From: Actinomycetota bacterium
GTDB lineage: Bacteria > Actinomycetota > Actinomycetes > Actinomycetales > Microbacteriaceae
Assembly: GCA_947450345.1 (NCBI GenBank)
Contig: CANFVD010000003.1
Coordinates: forward strand, 1 to 62,337
DNA length: 62,337 nucleotides
Direction of reading: 5' to 3'
The notes beneath the pieces were generated by a model. It ran no database searches. It was not told the DNA's origin and worked only from the letters and a program-made list of their open reading frames with translations. The translations under genes and the position numbers were made by a program. Shown here piece by piece: positions 35,686 through 45,798 of this stretch. Within the stretch, counting starts at the first letter, position 1. Every line of letters begins with the position of its first letter.

Positions 35686-36924
35686 CTAGGGCGGTGTCCA
35701 ATCCGCGCCGTCAATCGCCCAACACACGCCCACCCAGACCACTTGAAGCGCAAGTGCCGCCAGCACCACTCCCGCCCGATAAAACCAGTTGCGAGGCGCG
35801 GCAAACGGCGCAAGACCGGGAAACAGCGGACCCAGCAGTCGGAACGTGGACGACTGCGGAAAGAAGATGGCCAGGAGGTAGAGGGAATAGCTCAACACCC
35901 ACAGGCGAATCTCCATTCCCGCGCGTCGGGTCGCGGGCAAGAACAGGTAGCCCACGAGGAGCAAGACCAGTCCGGCAAAAATAAGCGGACCGAGCCAAAC
36001 GGTGACATCGCCGGGCACGCCCCACGCCGGCAACCACCAGCCCAGCGCGTGGAACCACGGGGTGAACGGAATCAGTTCTTCGTAACCGATGTATACCGAT
36101 CGCCAGGCAAGCTCCGTGTCGAAGTACGCGGTGGGTACTCCCGTGACCACACCGGCGATCACGACCCAGGCAATCCCCGCCAGACCGGCCGTTGCCGTCG
36201 CCACAGCCAGCCACCAGCGTTCCTGCGACGGAAAGGGATCACGCCGCCGCTCACGCCAGCGCCAGATTCCATAGAGCACGAATGTCAGCGCCATGGCCAG
36301 GGCACCGGGTCGTGTAAACCCCAAGACCAGCAGCAGCGGAATCATGGTGCCGAAACGTCTGAGCACGAGCAGATACAGAATCGCCACGATGAGCAACCAC
36401 TGCAGAGACTCGGCGTAGGCCAGTTGGAGCAGCGGCGAGATGGGCGACACCTGGAAGAGGACGAGCGTAAAGAGTGCCTGAGTCGAGTCCCCGGTGACTC
36501 GACGCACCAGAAGATAGAGCAGGAACGACGTACCCAATGCGGCCAACAGCGATACCGAGACGGCGGCGATGGACCACGGCGCACCCGTCACCACCATGAT
36601 GATTTTCACGAGCATGGGGTAGACGGGCAAGAAGGCCCACTGTGATTCCCCCACGTGTCCGTCGGCGGTGTGCGGAAGTGTCTGGGGATAACCTCCCTCG
36701 GCAATGATGTTGTACCAGCGACCGTCCCACAGGCTCGAGTAATCGAACAGGGTGGGTTGTCCCGACGACCACGGATTCTCGCCCTGAACGCTGGCGTACA
36801 CGAGCAGGATGATGGTACTCGCGATACGACCAGCGAGAAAGATCAGGATGACGGCAAGCCACCACGGAACACGATGACCGGTGCCTACGCCAGCACCCCG
36901 TCGACCGAGTGCGATGTGAGTCAT
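35686..36924 (-). CDS. PIG-V-like mannosyltransferase / integral membrane protein
   Basis: Polytopic; 'SSLWDGRWYNIIAEGGYPQ...ESQWAFLPVYPMLV' matches the PIG-V/GPI-MT-II-like pattern. Confidence 0.8.
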   Translation of the reverse strand: MTHIALGRRGAGVGTGHRVPWWLAVILIFLAGRIASTIILLVYASVQGENPWSSGQPTLFDYSSLWDGRWYNIIAEGGYPQTLPHTADGHVGESQWAFLPVYPMLVKIIMVVTGAPWSIAAVSVSLLAALGTSFLLYLLVRRVTGDSTQALFTLVLFQVSPISPLLQLAYAESLQWLLIVAILYLLVLRRFGTMIPLLLVLGFTRPGALAMALTFVLYGIWRWRERRRDPFPSQERWWLAVATATAGLAGIAWVVIAGVVTGVPTAYFDTELAWRSVYIGYEELIPFTPWFHALGWWLPAWGVPGDVTVWLGPLIFAGLVLLLVGYLFLPATRRAGMEIRLWVLSYSLYLLAIFFPQSSTFRLLGPLFPGLAPFAAPRNWFYRAGVVLAALALQVVWVGVCWAIDGADWTPP

Positions 36925-38012
36925 GCGCGGTCGGCAGTGAGCCAGGCGCGGAGCACGTGTTCGCAGCGCTCAATCTGCGCAACGGGTACGTTCTCGTCGT
37001 CGGTGTGCGCGAGTTCGGGGTTTCCGGGGCCGAAGTTGACGGCGGGGATACCCAGGGCACTGAACCGAGCAACGTCCGTCCAGCCGTACTTGGGCGTGGC
37101 GTCGCCACCCACGGCGTTGAGAAATTCTTGCGCGACCGGTGAGGTCAAGCCGGGTCGGGCGCCGGGAGAACTGTCCGCGACGACAACGTCGTATCCGTCA
37201 AAGAATGCCCGCACACGCTGCTCGGCGTCGGCCTCGCTCTTGTCGGGGGCAAAGCGATAGTTGACCGTGAGCACAGCCTCGTCGGGAATCACATTGGTGG
37301 CCACACCGCCGCTGACGCCCACCGCGCTGAGGCCCTCGCGGTAGGCCAGACCATCGACCTCCACGGTTTCGGGTTCGAATTCCGCCAGTCGCGTGAGGAC
37401 GGGCGCGAGCGCGTGAATCGCGTTGTCTCCCGTCCACGCTCGAGCCGAGTGGGCACGTCGCCCGGTCGTTCGCAGCTCAACGCGCATCGTGCCGTTGCAG
37501 CCACCCTCGAGCTGTGCGTTGCTGGGTTCGCCCAAGATCGCAAAATCCGCCTGCAGGAGAGGTGCGTGGGTGCGAGCAAGTCGCCCCAGTCCGTTGAGGC
37601 TTGAGGCGACCTCTTCGTGGTCGTAGAAAATCCACGTCACATCAACCGTGGGGTCGGCAAGTTCAACGGCCAGTTTGAGGGCAACCGCACATCCCGCTTT
37701 CATGTCGACCGACCCGCGTCCCCACAGCGTTTGCGTCTCGCCGCTGCCGTCGAGGCGGCTCGGTACGTTGCCGTTGATAGGCACGGTGTCGATGTGACCG
37801 GCAACTATCACCCGCTGCGCACGACCGAGGGCCGTGCGTGCCACCACGGCGTCACCGTCCCGAATCACTTCCAGATGAGCGCACGCCGCCAATGTGGCCT
37901 CGATGGCATCGGCCAGCGTCGTTTCGTCTCCAGAAACCGAGGGAATGTCGATCAGCGCGCGCGTCAGGTCCGTCACCGAGTTGGTGGTGTCAAGCGACGA
38001 GTGCCGAGCCAT
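36921..38012 (-). CDS. dapE: Succinyl-diaminopimelate desuccinylase
   Basis: [40 protein letters not shown]; divergent from dapD. Confidence 0.93.
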   Translation of the reverse strand: MARHSSLDTTNSVTDLTRALIDIPSVSGDETTLADAIEATLAACAHLEVIRDGDAVVARTALGRAQRVIVAGHIDTVPINGNVPSRLDGSGETQTLWGRGSVDMKAGCAVALKLAVELADPTVDVTWIFYDHEEVASSLNGLGRLARTHAPLLQADFAILGEPSNAQLEGGCNGTMRVELRTTGRRAHSARAWTGDNAIHALAPVLTRLAEFEPETVEVDGLAYREGLSAVGVSGGVATNVIPDEAVLTVNYRFAPDKSEADAEQRVRAFFDGYDVVVADSSPGARPGLTSPVAQEFLNAVGGDATPKYGWTDVARFSALGIPAVNFGPGNPELAHTDDENVPVAQIERCEHVLRAWLTADRA

Positions 38013-38044
38013 GGTCTCAGTTTATGGGCGGTAACCTTGAGGCT

Positions 38045-38998
38045 ATGTCTGACAACGCCAACGTCACGCCGCGATTTGCCTGGGGCGACGGGCTCTCCAC
38101 GCTGACGGCCGACAATACCGTGCTCGACACGTGGTTCCCGCAGCCTGCGCTCGGCACGATTCCCGCCGATCACGGCGCGCACACCCCGGCCGCGTCGTTG
38201 ACCGAGGCCGCCGGTGCAGATCCGCGCCGCGGCGTTCACACCGAAGTCATCACTCTGCAGATTGACCTCGATGTGCCGCCCGCCTCAACATCAGATGCCT
38301 ATCTTCGCCTGCACCTGCTCTCCACACTTCTCGTTCGCCCCAATGACCTCAACCTCGACGGAATTTTCGGCCTGCTTCCCAACGTGGTCTGGACCTCCGC
38401 GGGCGCCGTTCACCCCGATGACTTTGCGAAACTGCGCGTGGCGCTCCAACGCGACGGCATTCAGGTCTGTGGCATCGATCGTTTCCCGCGACTCACTGAC
38501 TTTGTGATTCCCCGTGATGTGCGCATCGCCGATGCGTCGCGCGTTCGATTAGGCGCTTACCTCTCCCCCGGCACCGTGGTCATGCACGAGGGATTCTGCA
38601 ACTTCAATGCGGGCACACTTGGCACAGCGATGGTCGAGGGCCGCATTTCGCAAGGTGTTGTCGTGGGTGACGGTTCAGACATCGGCGGTGGTGCCAGCAT
38701 CATGGGCACGCTGTCCGGCGGCGGCACGCAACGGGTCTCTATTGGCGAACGGACCCTACTCGGTGCCAACGCCGGCTTGGGCATCGCTATCGGCGATGAC
38801 TGCATCGTCGAGGCCGGGTTGTACGTCACCGCCGGCACCCGCGTCACCCTGGTCGAGGGTGACGCGTCACGCGAGGTCAAGGCACTCGAACTCAGCGGGC
38901 AGAACGGTCTTCTGCTCCGCAGAAATTCCAGCACGGGACGCGTTGAGGCTCTTTCCCGCACGGGTGAGGGCATCACCCTCAATTCCGCGTTGCACTAA
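38045..38998 (+). CDS. dapD: 2,3,4,5-tetrahydropyridine-2,6-dicarboxylate N-succinyltransferase
   Basis: Actinobacterial Dap[61 protein letters not shown]. Confidence 0.95.
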   Translation: MSDNANVTPRFAWGDGLSTLTADNTVLDTWFPQPALGTIPADHGAHTPAASLTEAAGADPRRGVHTEVITLQIDLDVPPASTSDAYLRLHLLSTLLVRPNDLNLDGIFGLLPNVVWTSAGAVHPDDFAKLRVALQRDGIQVCGIDRFPRLTDFVIPRDVRIADASRVRLGAYLSPGTVVMHEGFCNFNAGTLGTAMVEGRISQGVVVGDGSDIGGGASIMGTLSGGGTQRVSIGERTLLGANAGLGIAIGDDCIVEAGLYVTAGTRVTLVEGDASREVKALELSGQNGLLLRRNSSTGRVEALSRTGEGITLNSALH

Positions 38999-39067
38999 GA
39001 ATGACCGTCGGGTGCTGAGATACGGGCTTACAAAGCGACACGCGTTCGTGGGACAAAAAAATGCACT

Positions 39068-39107
39068 CGTCATTTTTCGTAATACCCCGTAATGTTTCGT
39101 TTAGGTC
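39068..39107 (+). promoter_or_regulatory. 10-bp-phased CGT direct repeats upstream of the rhodopsin gene
   Basis: CGTcattttt-CGTaataccc-CGTaatgttt-CGTttaggtc, four consecutive units at exact 10-bp spacing. Confidence 0.35.
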
Positions 39108-39143
39108 ACATGCCCGTGATCTCTTGCGAAAGGTATTAACACA

Positions 39144-39860
39144 ATGCTCTCAATGACCGAAGGTGGATCGATGCTCTCCGTAGCAACGACCGCTCTCTTT
39201 ATTTTGGGGTTTGTCGGCATGGCTGCCGGTACGCTCTACTTCCTGCTCGAGCGCAATGAGCTGAAGGCAGCAAACCGCGGCGTTGCGGTTTACGCAGCCA
39301 TCATCACGTTCGTGGCCACCATCATGTACTTCATGATGATGAACCTCGCAATCGCTGGTGGCGTCAACCAGACCATGCCTTTGCGTTACATCGACTGGAT
39401 CATCACCACGCCGCTGTTGCTGCTCGAGTTCGGCGTTGTTGCCGCTCTCGCCGGCAAGGTTCAGAAGGGCCTCATCGCTCGTCTGATGGTTGCTGACGTC
39501 ATCATGATCGTCACCGGCTTCCTCGGTGAGATCAGCGCTCCCGGAGAGGTTGCCACGTACATCTGGTTCATCATCTCCTGCCTCGCTTGGATCTGGATCA
39601 TCGTTGAGGTGTTCTCGCTCAAGGCAACCGGCAAGGGATACGCAGCCAAGGCTGTCAACACCATGAAGTGGTTCGTCATCATTGGTTGGTCGATCTACCC
39701 TCTGGGTACCGCCATCCAGCAGTTCATGTCGATCGGAAAGGTTGACGGCGACTCGCTCGCCACGGCCGGTCTGATTGCTGCCATCATCTACATCGTTGCC
39801 GACCTCACCAACAAGGTCATCTTCGGCATCGTTGCAGTTCGCGCAGCCAAGAACAGCTAG
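39144..39860 (+). CDS. Microbial (type-1) rhodopsin, predicted outward proton pump (DTE)
   Basis: 7-TM protein; helix C RYIDWIITTPLLLLEF (D84/T88/E95), helix D ADVIMIVTG, helix F GWSIYP, helix G ADLTNK(224)VIFG retinal lysine; SD gaaagg upstream. Confidence 0.95.
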   Translation: MLSMTEGGSMLSVATTALFILGFVGMAAGTLYFLLERNELKAANRGVAVYAAIITFVATIMYFMMMNLAIAGGVNQTMPLRYIDWIITTPLLLLEFGVVAALAGKVQKGLIARLMVADVIMIVTGFLGEISAPGEVATYIWFIISCLAWIWIIVEVFSLKATGKGYAAKAVNTMKWFVIIGWSIYPLGTAIQQFMSIGKVDGDSLATAGLIAAIIYIVADLTNKVIFGIVAVRAAKNS

Positions 39861-39874
39861 TTCGAAAGAACTGA

Positions 39875-39912
39875 ACAGTGGGGTCCCGGGCAACCGGGGC
39901 CCCACTGTGTTT
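39875..39912 (+). terminator. Intrinsic terminator after the rhodopsin gene
   Basis: acagtggggtcccgg-gcaa-ccggggccccactgt, 15-bp stem with one G-U pair, then gttt. Confidence 0.9.
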
Positions 39913-39994
39913 AACTTGACCGTGAGCCTCAAGTCGAAACCCGGGCTCACCCCGCGCCCCCGCGTTGAATCGGGCCCACCGAAGAAGGAGCATC

Positions 39995-40639
39995 ATGACC
40001 ACACCGCTAAAGATTGATATTTGGTCCGATGTGCAGTGCCCGTGGTGTTACATCGGCAAGCGGAAGTTTGAGCGCGGTGTTGAGCTTTTTGGGCAGCCGG
40101 TCGAGATTGAGTACCACTCCTTTGAACTGGCTCCGGATACTCCCGTTGATTATGAGGGCAGCACCCTCGACTACCTCGCCGAGCGCAAAGGCCTCTCCCC
40201 CGAGCACGTGACCCAGATGCTCGACAACGTGACGACCATTGCCGCCGAGGTGGGCCTCGACTACGACTTTGGCTCGGTGCACCAAACCAACACGCGCAAA
40301 GCTCACGAACTGCTGCATATTGCTAAAGCGCACGGCAGGCAGGTCGAAATGAAGGAGCGCCTCCTCAAGGCCTACTTCGTCAACGGCGAGCACGTCGGCA
40401 AACTAGAGACGCTGGCCGACCTCGCCGCCGAGGTGGGCCTGGATCGTGATGCTGTGCTGCAGAGCCTCACCGCGGGTGAGTATGCCATCGCGGTGGAGGC
40501 CGACCTTGCGCAAGCGGAGGCCTTCGGCATCAGCGGAGTCCCCTTTTACGTCATCGATGGACGATTCGGTATTTCGGGCGCGCAGTCGCCCGAAACGTTT
40601 GCCGCCGCGCTCCAACAAGCTGCAACGCCAGCTTCCTGA
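39995..40639 (+). CDS. DsbA family oxidoreductase (FrnE-like)
   Basis: SDVQCPWCYIGKRKFE CPWC thioredoxin motif; 'FGISGVPFYVIDGRFGISGAQSPETF'. Confidence 0.93.
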   Translation: MTTPLKIDIWSDVQCPWCYIGKRKFERGVELFGQPVEIEYHSFELAPDTPVDYEGSTLDYLAERKGLSPEHVTQMLDNVTTIAAEVGLDYDFGSVHQTNTRKAHELLHIAKAHGRQVEMKERLLKAYFVNGEHVGKLETLADLAAEVGLDRDAVLQSLTAGEYAIAVEADLAQAEAFGISGVPFYVIDGRFGISGAQSPETFAAALQQAATPAS

Positions 40640-40707
40640 ACCGTAGTGTGCCAAAATTGTCAGGCTACTTTTCTTCCCCTCGGCCCGCGACCAGAGAGAG
40701 TGTCCTC

Positions 40708-41838
40708 ATGTTCAAGTACCTACGCATGCTGGGCGTTATCGCCCTGTCCACACTCGCGATCTTCGGTGGGTCTGCTGCCGCCCAAGCAGCCCCGTCGACT
40801 GTCACGATTCTCACCGGATTCCATTCGACCGCCGGCGTCGCATTTTCACTCGACGGCAAAACTGCCTTCGTGGTTCAGGACGACGACGGAACCATGGGCG
40901 GACCCTCGTCGCTCGTTGTCATCGACACGACGACCCTTACCCAAGTAGGTGACGCCATCTCGACAGGCGTCAATGGAGCGGGCGTCAACCACTCCATCGT
41001 GATGTCGCCTGACGGCACGAAGGCCTACGTCAGCCTGGGCACGGGCGTTGTCAAGCCGTTCTATCCCGCCACCCTCACGTTTGGACCAGCAATCACCGTG
41101 GGCACGGCGGGCATTGGGCAGGTTGTGTTTACTCCCGACGGATTGCACGCCTACGTTGCCGTGACTAACAATGGCAGCGGTCAGTATGTCAAGGTCATTG
41201 ACGTCGTCACAGACAGCGTGACGGCAACGATTTCCGCGTGCTCGGCTCCCGATGGCCTCGCTATGACTCCCGATGGCCTCACGGTCTTTGTCAACTGCAG
41301 CGACGGGAGCGTTCAGGTCATCGAGACCACCGGTAACACCGTTCTGACCACCTTTACCCCCACCGGTCACCTCCAGGGGACCATGATTACCATGGCGCCC
41401 GACGGTGCACGTGTCTACGTCACGGCGTTCGCGATTCCCACCACAGTCACAACGGTCATCGACACAACGACCTACACCGAGGTGCACCAATTCACCCATG
41501 AGCCCAAGGACGTTGCCTTCACCGCCGACGGCACCATCGCCTACCTCTTTAGTGCCAGCTCGGGAGACCTCGTCCCGACGGACGCCACGACGTTTGCCGA
41601 GGGCACCCCCATCGATGTAACTGTGCCGAGTCCCGGCGATTGGTTCTTGCTGGATAAAAACCCCGTTGTCGACCAATACTGGATTTGCGGAGGAAGCTCG
41701 ATTCGTATTGTCGGCCAGGGGTCCTCCCTTGCGGACACGGGGGCAAACGCGACAGGTGTAACCATCACGACCCTAGCGGGCACCGGGCTCATTGCTCTGG
41801 GACTGGCCGTCACACTCACCCGTCGTCGCCGCGCCTAG
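40708..41838 (+). CDS. Secreted beta-propeller (YVTN/NHL-like) surface protein with LADTG sorting signal
   Basis: Signal peptide from M at 40708; repeats such as 'VVMSPDGTKAYVSLG', 'VVFTPDGLHAYVAVTN'; C-terminus SLADTG + TM + RRRRA. Confidence 0.85.
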   Translation: MFKYLRMLGVIALSTLAIFGGSAAAQAAPSTVTILTGFHSTAGVAFSLDGKTAFVVQDDDGTMGGPSSLVVIDTTTLTQVGDAISTGVNGAGVNHSIVMSPDGTKAYVSLGTGVVKPFYPATLTFGPAITVGTAGIGQVVFTPDGLHAYVAVTNNGSGQYVKVIDVVTDSVTATISACSAPDGLAMTPDGLTVFVNCSDGSVQVIETTGNTVLTTFTPTGHLQGTMITMAPDGARVYVTAFAIPTTVTTVIDTTTYTEVHQFTHEPKDVAFTADGTIAYLFSASSGDLVPTDATTFAEGTPIDVTVPSPGDWFLLDKNPVVDQYWICGGSSIRIVGQGSSLADTGANATGVTITTLAGTGLIALGLAVTLTRRRRA

Positions 41839-41853
41839 CGGCTCTGGAGGCCC

Positions 41854-43152
41854 CTAGCGACGAATGTCGCGCGCGGGCTCGCCGATATAGAGCTGCTGCG
41901 GGCGGCCGATCTTGGTCTGCGCGTCCTGGTTCATCTCACGCCAGTGCGCAATCCAGCCGGGGAGACGACCGATGGCGAACAGCACGGTGAACATGCGCGT
42001 GGGGAAGCCCATCGCCTTGTAGATCACGCCGGTGTAGAAGTCCACGTTGGGGTAGAGCTTGCGCTCCTTGAAGTAATCGTCTTCGAGCGCGATCTGCTCG
42101 AGTTCTTTGGCAATGTCGAGGAGCGGATCCTTCACGCCGAGTGCAGCGAGCACCTCGTCGGCGCTCTCCTTCACCAGGCGCGCACGCGGGTCGTAGTTCT
42201 TGTAGACCCGGTGGCCGAAGCCCATGAGCTTGACGTTGTCTTCTTTGTTCTTGACGCGCTCAACAAACTTGCTGACCGACTCGCCCGACCGCTGGATCTG
42301 GCCCAGCATGGTCAGCACGGCCTCGTTGGCGCCACCGTGCAGCGGCCCGAACAGCGCGCTGATGCCAGCTGACACCGAGGCGAACAGGTTCGCATCCGTG
42401 CTTCCCACGAGGCGAACCGTCGACGTAGAGGCGTTCTGCTCGTGGTCCTCGTGCAGGATGAGGAGTCGCTCCAACGCCTTGACAAGAACAGGGTTGAGCG
42501 CGTAGTCCTCGGCGCGGTTTCCGAAAGTGAGGCGCAGGAAGTTCTCCACGTAGCCGAGGTCGTTCTGCGGGTAGAGGAAAGCCTGACCGATGCTCTTCTT
42601 GTGGGCGTAGGCGGCCATCACGGGCACCTTGGCCAACAGGCGATAGGTGGCAATTTCGACGTGCTCGGGGTTCTTTGGGTCGAGTGAGTCTTCGTAGTAA
42701 GTGGACAGCGTCGACACACCCGCCGAGAGAACGGGCATCGGGTGCGCGTTCCGTGGGAAGCCGTTGAAGAAATTCTTCAGGTCCTCGTGCAGCAACGAGT
42801 GCCGGCGAATCTGCTTCTCGAAGTCGGCCAGTTCGCTGGGGCTCGGGATCTCACCGTAGATGAGCAACCAGGCGGTCTCGAGGAAAGACATCTGGGTGGC
42901 CACCTGCTCAATGGGGTAGCCGCGATAACGAAGAATGCCCTCGTCGCCGTCGATGAATGTAATTTTGGACTTGGTCGATGCCGTGTTGACAAAGCCATAG
43001 TCGAGAGCAGTGAGACCGGTCTGCTTGGTCAGGGACGAGAGGTCAATGGCCGGGTGGCCGTCGCTTCCGCGAAGGACATCGAACTCCGATGTCGTACCCT
43101 GATAGGACACAGTGACTTTGTCACCCGTGGGGCGCACGCCGTTGTCTGACAC
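41854..43152 (-). CDS. gltA: Citrate synthase
   Basis: ILHEDHEQNASTSTVRLVGSTDANLFASVSAGISALFGPLHGGANEAV; KLMGFGHRVYKNYDPRA. Confidence 0.97.
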   Translation of the reverse strand: MSDNGVRPTGDKVTVSYQGTTSEFDVLRGSDGHPAIDLSSLTKQTGLTALDYGFVNTASTKSKITFIDGDEGILRYRGYPIEQVATQMSFLETAWLLIYGEIPSPSELADFEKQIRRHSLLHEDLKNFFNGFPRNAHPMPVLSAGVSTLSTYYEDSLDPKNPEHVEIATYRLLAKVPVMAAYAHKKSIGQAFLYPQNDLGYVENFLRLTFGNRAEDYALNPVLVKALERLLILHEDHEQNASTSTVRLVGSTDANLFASVSAGISALFGPLHGGANEAVLTMLGQIQRSGESVSKFVERVKNKEDNVKLMGFGHRVYKNYDPRARLVKESADEVLAALGVKDPLLDIAKELEQIALEDDYFKERKLYPNVDFYTGVIYKAMGFPTRMFTVLFAIGRLPGWIAHWREMNQDAQTKIGRPQQLYIGEPARDIRR

Positions 43153-43372
43153 CCAAGACTCCTTTTAAGACCAGCCGGTTAAGCTTCACCCGATTCGACG
43201 CCGTTTGTGTCAGCCTCGTGGGGATCTCTCTAAGCCTATTGCCTCTGCCGAACGCGTTAAAACACTGTTTTCTGAGTGGACGCGTAGACTGACGTGAGAG
43301 CCACGCGTCTTCTACATTCCGCAGTGAGAAACTCGGCTGGCAGGCGAATCGTGGAGAGAACTCCCGGGGAGA

Positions 43373-44656
43373 ATGAGACTGATGACTCGTGTGCGCGTCA
43401 CGTGGTACCTGTCACGTCGCTACCTCTGGGCCTGCATTATCGGCTTGCACGCCGTCATGTTTGTTTCGTTGATTCCCACGATGATTGCTGGCGAGGTTCA
43501 GGGAGACTTGGGTGTCTACCGTGAATGGGTCACTGTCGGTTTTAGTTTTGGCGTATGGCCCGGCATCGACACCCCCTGGGTCTATCCTCAGGCTGCCTTG
43601 ATCCCCATGGTTCTCGCCGGCCTTGCCCGACAGAAGTTCTACATGCTCCTGTGGCTGAGCATGATTGTGAGCCTCAACATCGCTTCATTTGCCGTCGTCC
43701 TCGGCCGGCGGCCGTCTAGTCGACGCCTCTTCGCGGCGTGGTGGTGGCTTGCCATCATCTTCGTTCTCAGCCCGGTTGAACTCCTCAGGCTTGAGGGCGT
43801 CACGGCCCCACTCGTCGTCATCGCCCTGGTCATTTTGTCGCGCCTCCCCTTCGTCTCCGGAATAGTTCTGACGTTAGTTACCTGGATAAAGGTGTGGCCT
43901 GTTGCCATTCTTTTTGCCGTCGTTGCGAGCTCTCGCAAATGGCTCACCGTCGTGCTGGCGGCGGTCACCACCACGTCAATTGTTGTGGCGACACTCCTCC
44001 TCATGGGCGGCGGGCCGAACCTGTTTAGTTTTATCACCGCACAATCCAGCCGAAGCCTGCAAATCGAGGCACCAATCGCGACACCATGGATGTGGATGTC
44101 CATCGCGAGCCCGAGTAACTATCACCGCTATAACGACTCGAACCTCTTGACGTGGGAAGTGTCGGGCCCCGGCTCGGGCCTCGTGTCGAAGCTCATGACA
44201 CCACTGATGGCTCTCGCCATTACTGCGATTATCGTTCTCCTCTTTCGGGCTCGGAGGCGAGGCGCTGCCCCGCAGGATGCTCTGCTGACTGGTTCGCTTG
44301 CTCTCGTGAGTGCCATGATCGTCTTTAATAAGGTCGGCTCGCCCCAGTACATGCTGTGGCTCGCCCCCATTGTGGTCGTCGGACTCCTCGTTGACCGCGG
44401 GGTATGGCGAGTTCCAGCAAATCTCATGATGGCCATTAGCATCGCAACGACGCTCATATTCCCGATCTTCTACATGCCTCTGGTTCACGGAAGCCGATCC
44501 GCCCTGATGCTGCTTTCTGCCCGAAATGTATTGCTCGTAGTGCTGTTGGGTTGGGCCGTCATGCGACTCGTGTCTTTGGGCAAAAAGTCACACGCGAGCG
44601 ACGAAAATCTCACGAGCGCTTCACCTCTGCGCGCCACGGCCAAAATCAGTTCCTAG
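43373..44656 (+). CDS. Polytopic membrane protein, GT87/DUF2029-like glycosyltransferase
   Basis: Multi-TM; 'GVWPGIDTPWVYPQAALIPM' and 'KVGSPQYMLWLAPIVVVG' pattern. Confidence 0.7.
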   Translation: MRLMTRVRVTWYLSRRYLWACIIGLHAVMFVSLIPTMIAGEVQGDLGVYREWVTVGFSFGVWPGIDTPWVYPQAALIPMVLAGLARQKFYMLLWLSMIVSLNIASFAVVLGRRPSSRRLFAAWWWLAIIFVLSPVELLRLEGVTAPLVVIALVILSRLPFVSGIVLTLVTWIKVWPVAILFAVVASSRKWLTVVLAAVTTTSIVVATLLLMGGGPNLFSFITAQSSRSLQIEAPIATPWMWMSIASPSNYHRYNDSNLLTWEVSGPGSGLVSKLMTPLMALAITAIIVLLFRARRRGAAPQDALLTGSLALVSAMIVFNKVGSPQYMLWLAPIVVVGLLVDRGVWRVPANLMMAISIATTLIFPIFYMPLVHGSRSALMLLSARNVLLVVLLGWAVMRLVSLGKKSHASDENLTSASPLRATAKISS

Positions 44657-44685
44657 GTTTTTTTCACTTCCCAGGGGCTCAGCCA

Positions 44686-45795
44686 CTACTGGGATATGTC
44701 GGAAAGACGTGTGACGGCCGCGTTTATCCGGTCGTCGGTGGCGGTCAGCGAGAGCCGGATGTGCTGCGGAAAGTGGTCGCCGTAGAAATATCCCGGACCG
44801 CCCAAAATGCCAATCTCGGCCAATCGTGCAATCGATTCCCACGCGTCCCGACCCTCCGTCAGCCAGAGGTAGAGACCGGCCTCGCTGCCCTCGATGGTGA
44901 ATCCGGCCGCGGTCAGCGTCGGCACGAGAGCGGCTCGGCGGTGGCGGTACAGTTCTTTCTGCGCCGCCACGTGCGCCTCGTCACCGAGCGCGACCGTCAT
45001 CGCCGCCTGAACGGGTGCGGGAACCATCATTCCGGCGTGCTTGCGCACCACCAGCAGTCTCTCGATCAGAGCGGAATCTCCCGCGATAAACGCCGCACGA
45101 TATCCGGCCAGATTCGACTGCTTGCTCAACGAATACGCGCACAGGATGTTGGTGAGGTCACCGCCCGTGACCCGCGGATCGAGAACGCTCGGAATGGGCT
45201 GAGAGTCCCAGGGGGCGTCCCACCCCAATTCGGCGTAGCACTCGTCGGAGATGATGATGGCCCCGAGTTCACGTGCGCGAGCGAGGCGTTCGCTGAGCTG
45301 CTGAACCGTGAGAACACGGCCGTCGGGGTTGCCGGGTGAATTGACCCACACCAGTCGCGTGTTCTCCGGCCACTGCGCCGGATCGTCTTCGGCGAGTGCC
45401 GACACATCGGCCAGAGCAGCTCCGAGCGCATACGTGGGGTAAGCCGCCCGAGGATGCACAACGAGATCGTCACCGCCTAGACCCAGCATGTAGGGCGCCC
45501 ACGCCACGAACTCTTTCGACCCGATGGTTGGCAACACGTTGTCAATTCCCAGGCCGGTCACCCCGCGACGGCGAGCAAACCACTCGACAATCGCCTCACG
45601 CAGCAGTGGCGTGCCGACCGTCGTGGGGTAAGCGTGGGCGTCGGTGGCTTCCGACAGGGCGCGGCGCACCACCTCTGGCGTGGGATCGACGGGCGAGCCA
45701 ATCGAGAGGTCAATCAGGCCGTCGGGATGTTCTGCCGCACGCTGGGCGTAGGGAGCCATCGCATCCCACGGGTACTCGGGAAGATCTCCCAGCAT
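44686..45795 (-). CDS. dapC: Succinyldiaminopimelate transaminase
   Basis: PLP class I/II aminotransferase: WVNSPGNPDGRVL, IISDECYAELGWD, AYSLSKQSNLAGYRAAFIAGD; between fdxA and dap genes. Confidence 0.93.
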   Translation of the reverse strand: MLGDLPEYPWDAMAPYAQRAAEHPDGLIDLSIGSPVDPTPEVVRRALSEATDAHAYPTTVGTPLLREAIVEWFARRRGVTGLGIDNVLPTIGSKEFVAWAPYMLGLGGDDLVVHPRAAYPTYALGAALADVSALAEDDPAQWPENTRLVWVNSPGNPDGRVLTVQQLSERLARARELGAIIISDECYAELGWDAPWDSQPIPSVLDPRVTGGDLTNILCAYSLSKQSNLAGYRAAFIAGDSALIERLLVVRKHAGMMVPAPVQAAMTVALGDEAHVAAQKELYRHRRAALVPTLTAAGFTIEGSEAGLYLWLTEGRDAWESIARLAEIGILGGPGYFYGDHFPQHIRLSLTATDDRINAAVTRLSDISQ

Positions 45796-45798
45796 GAG

